Origin: DATAFO01 sp046728935
GTDB taxonomy: Bacteria > Actinomycetota > Thermoleophilia > Solirubrobacterales > 70-9
Direction of reading: 5' to 3'
DNA: 5,639 nucleotides
Assembly: GCA_046728935.1 (NCBI GenBank)
Contig: JBKPFS010000064.1
Location: 1 to 5,639 of the forward strand
Part shown: positions 4,957 through 5,639 of the stretch, piece by piece
Position numbering within the stretch: position 1 is the stretch's first letter
Layout of the letters: every line of letters starts with the position of its first letter
Position numbers and translations under genes: made by a program
Notes under the pieces: model-generated
The model's database searches: none
Told to the model about the DNA's origin: nothing
Seen by the model: the letters and a program-made list of their open reading frames with translations, nothing else

Positions 4957-5220
4957 CTAGTCGAGGCAGATCTCGGCAGTTCCCTCGTGGAGATGGGCGA
5001 ACCCGCCGAAAGTCGCTCCAGGCGGGACCCCCTGGCTCGTCGAGCCCGCGATGACATCGTGCACAACCTGGGCATGGGTCCCTGGCCCTTGAGTCGCATG
5101 GAACGCCCCCGCGAGTCCTGCACAGCTGGCGTGCGAATTCGCTGTTCCCGCCGATGCGGGGCTACCCAACGCCAATGCCAACGCCAACGTCGCCAGCACT
5201 GCAACCAACGACCGCTTCAT
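4957..5220 (-). CDS. Small secreted two-cysteine protein, paralogue B
   Basis: The 87-residue precursor begins MKRSLVAVLATLALALALGSPASA, a textbook signal peptide with a type I cleavage site after Ala24. The mature product of about 63 residues has cysteines at 33 (ASC) and 85 (EIC, near the C-terminus). It is rich in Gly, Ala and His and has the GVPPGATFGGFAHLHEG segment that matches paralogue A. The ATG at 5220 is preceded by GGGAGG six bases upstream, a good ribosome site, on the - strand. The gene ends in two adjacent TAG codons. It probably arose with paralogue A by tandem duplication, since the DNA of the signal-peptide regions is still clearly alike. Function is unknown; export is well supported. 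Confidence 0.82.
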   Translation of the reverse strand: MKRSLVAVLATLALALALGSPASAGTANSHASCAGLAGAFHATQGPGTHAQVVHDVIAGSTSQGVPPGATFGGFAHLHEGTAEICLD

Positions 5221-5237
5221 GACCGATCCTCCCGTTA

Positions 5238-5260
5238 GTAGGGTTACGGATGGAACCTAC
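5238..5260 (-). promoter_or_regulatory. Inverted repeat in the leader of paralogue B
   Basis: GTAGGGTT (5238-5245) pairs with AACCTAC (5254-5260) with one bulged G, around eight bases. The repeat starts 18 bases upstream of the start codon at 5220. It includes GGGTTACGGA (5241-5250), which recurs at 4886-4895 upstream of paralogue A. It may be a leader hairpin or a binding site shared by the two paralogues. Confidence 0.3.
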
Positions 5261-5380
5261 AACCGCGCGGAAGCTGGAGCGCGCCAGGAAGCGCGCGGCG
5301 CTCGAATTACCCCATTTGGGTTGGGCGGTGGAGTAATGCTTCTGGGGAGAAAGTCGCTCAGGGCAGTGCTGATGCGTTCG
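5261..5380. other. Intergenic segment between the SnoaL-like gene and paralogue B
   Basis: No gene is seen. On the + strand GAGCGC (5289-5294 region) and GCGCTC can form a stem just before 5305, and ATTAC (5306-5310) with GTAAT (5333-5337) encloses a small CCC-ATTT-GGG hairpin. On the - strand this lies between the SnoaL-like stop and the paralogue B leader, so it may hold a terminator or the promoter for B. No clear -35/-10 pair was found. Confidence 0.3.
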
Positions 5381-5639
5381 CTACTCCCGCAGCCCGGCGG
5401 CTTCGAGGGCTTCGGCACGCGTGAAGTACTCACGACCAATCGCGATCTTCCCGCCCCGGAACGTGTAGAGGGCGGCGTAGGTCAGATCCGTCTCGACCCC
5501 GCTCAGCTTGGCGCGTCCGGTGACCCTGAAGACCGGGATGACCTTGTCCGCTCCTGCGTCGATCAGCTCGACAGGCTCCTGCCTGAGGTCGTCGAACGTG
5601 TCGAACCAGTCCTGCACGTACGCGCGCAGGGCGTCCTTC
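5381..5639 (-). CDS. SnoaL-like / NTF2-fold protein, C-terminal part (5' end outside window)
   Basis: The frame is open to the window edge, giving 85 visible residues; the GTG at 5617 is internal, because the codons before it (KDALRAY) continue a typical SnoaL helix leading into WFDTFDDLR. The rest follows the SnoaL/ketosteroid-isomerase-like pattern: VELIDAGADKVIPVFRVTGRAKLSGVE as paired strands, ALYTFRGGKIAIGREYFTRAEALEAAG as the last strands and terminal helix. NTF2-fold proteins of this kind bind or isomerise small hydrophobic molecules, and many are uncharacterised. The catalytic residues would lie mostly in the missing N-terminal half, so no activity can be assigned. The last codons, up to the TAG at 5383-5381, are the source of the repeat found at 3983-4007 and 4915-4941. 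Confidence 0.85.
   Translation of the reverse strand, partial: KDALRAYVQDWFDTFDDLRQEPVELIDAGADKVIPVFRVTGRAKLSGVETDLTYAALYTFRGGKIAIGREYFTRAEALEAAGLRE

Noticed and set aside
4818..5204. N-terminal extension of paralogue A, giving a 214-residue protein
   Set aside because: The extension is the antisense-frame shadow of paralogue B and its trailer; the signal peptide begins at the ATG near 4817, which has its own ribosome site.

Overview
The window is high-GC DNA that reads best as an actinobacterium, probably of the Thermoleophilia/Solirubrobacterales type. This is inferred from the form of the cytochrome oxidase genes, the SnoaL-like protein ending in a LEAAGLRE-type tail, and the small Ala/Gly-rich secreted proteins. 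No rRNA or other taxonomic marker is present, so the placement is tentative.

Region 1 (1-2188, + strand) is the distal part of an aa3-type cytochrome c oxidase operon. It holds the C-terminal 219 residues of subunit I (ctaD), a 305-residue uncharacterised protein with two Usp-like alpha/beta halves, and complete subunit III (ctaE). Start and stop codons overlap at both junctions (ATGA, then TGATG), so translation is probably coupled. This part is chromosomal core metabolism.

Region 2 (2189-3972, + strand) looks like the eroded remains of a phage or integrative element. A 550-base non-coding stretch after ctaE carries a weak terminator-like hairpin, two GGTGA palindromes 41 bases apart, a near-perfect 22-base palindrome and a long imperfect hairpin. 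A 36-codon ORF with a good ribosome binding site follows, overlapping by ATGA the start of a P-loop ATPase. That ATPase resembles phage/plasmid DUF3631-type primase-helicases but stops just after its Walker B region and runs into an unrelated out-of-frame tail. Next comes about 355 bases of hairpin-rich non-coding DNA with strong RNA-structure potential, then a small zinc-ribbon protein in which three expected cysteine positions appear to be substituted.

Region 3 (about 3980-5639, - strand) is a cluster of small exported proteins. Reading in the direction of transcription it holds the C-terminal part of a SnoaL/NTF2-like protein (running off the window), two paralogous two-cysteine secreted proteins, and a lipoprotein. 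The last codons of the SnoaL-like gene recur twice more: once in frame just after a double stop of the first secreted gene, and once downstream of the lipoprotein gene. This suggests a former array of SnoaL-like and secreted-protein genes that collapsed by recombination.

The least explained parts are the Usp-like protein inside the oxidase operon, the structured 3365-3480 segment, and the triplicated SnoaL tail interleaved with secreted-protein genes. No CRISPR array, tRNA, rRNA, integrase or intact insertion sequence was seen.
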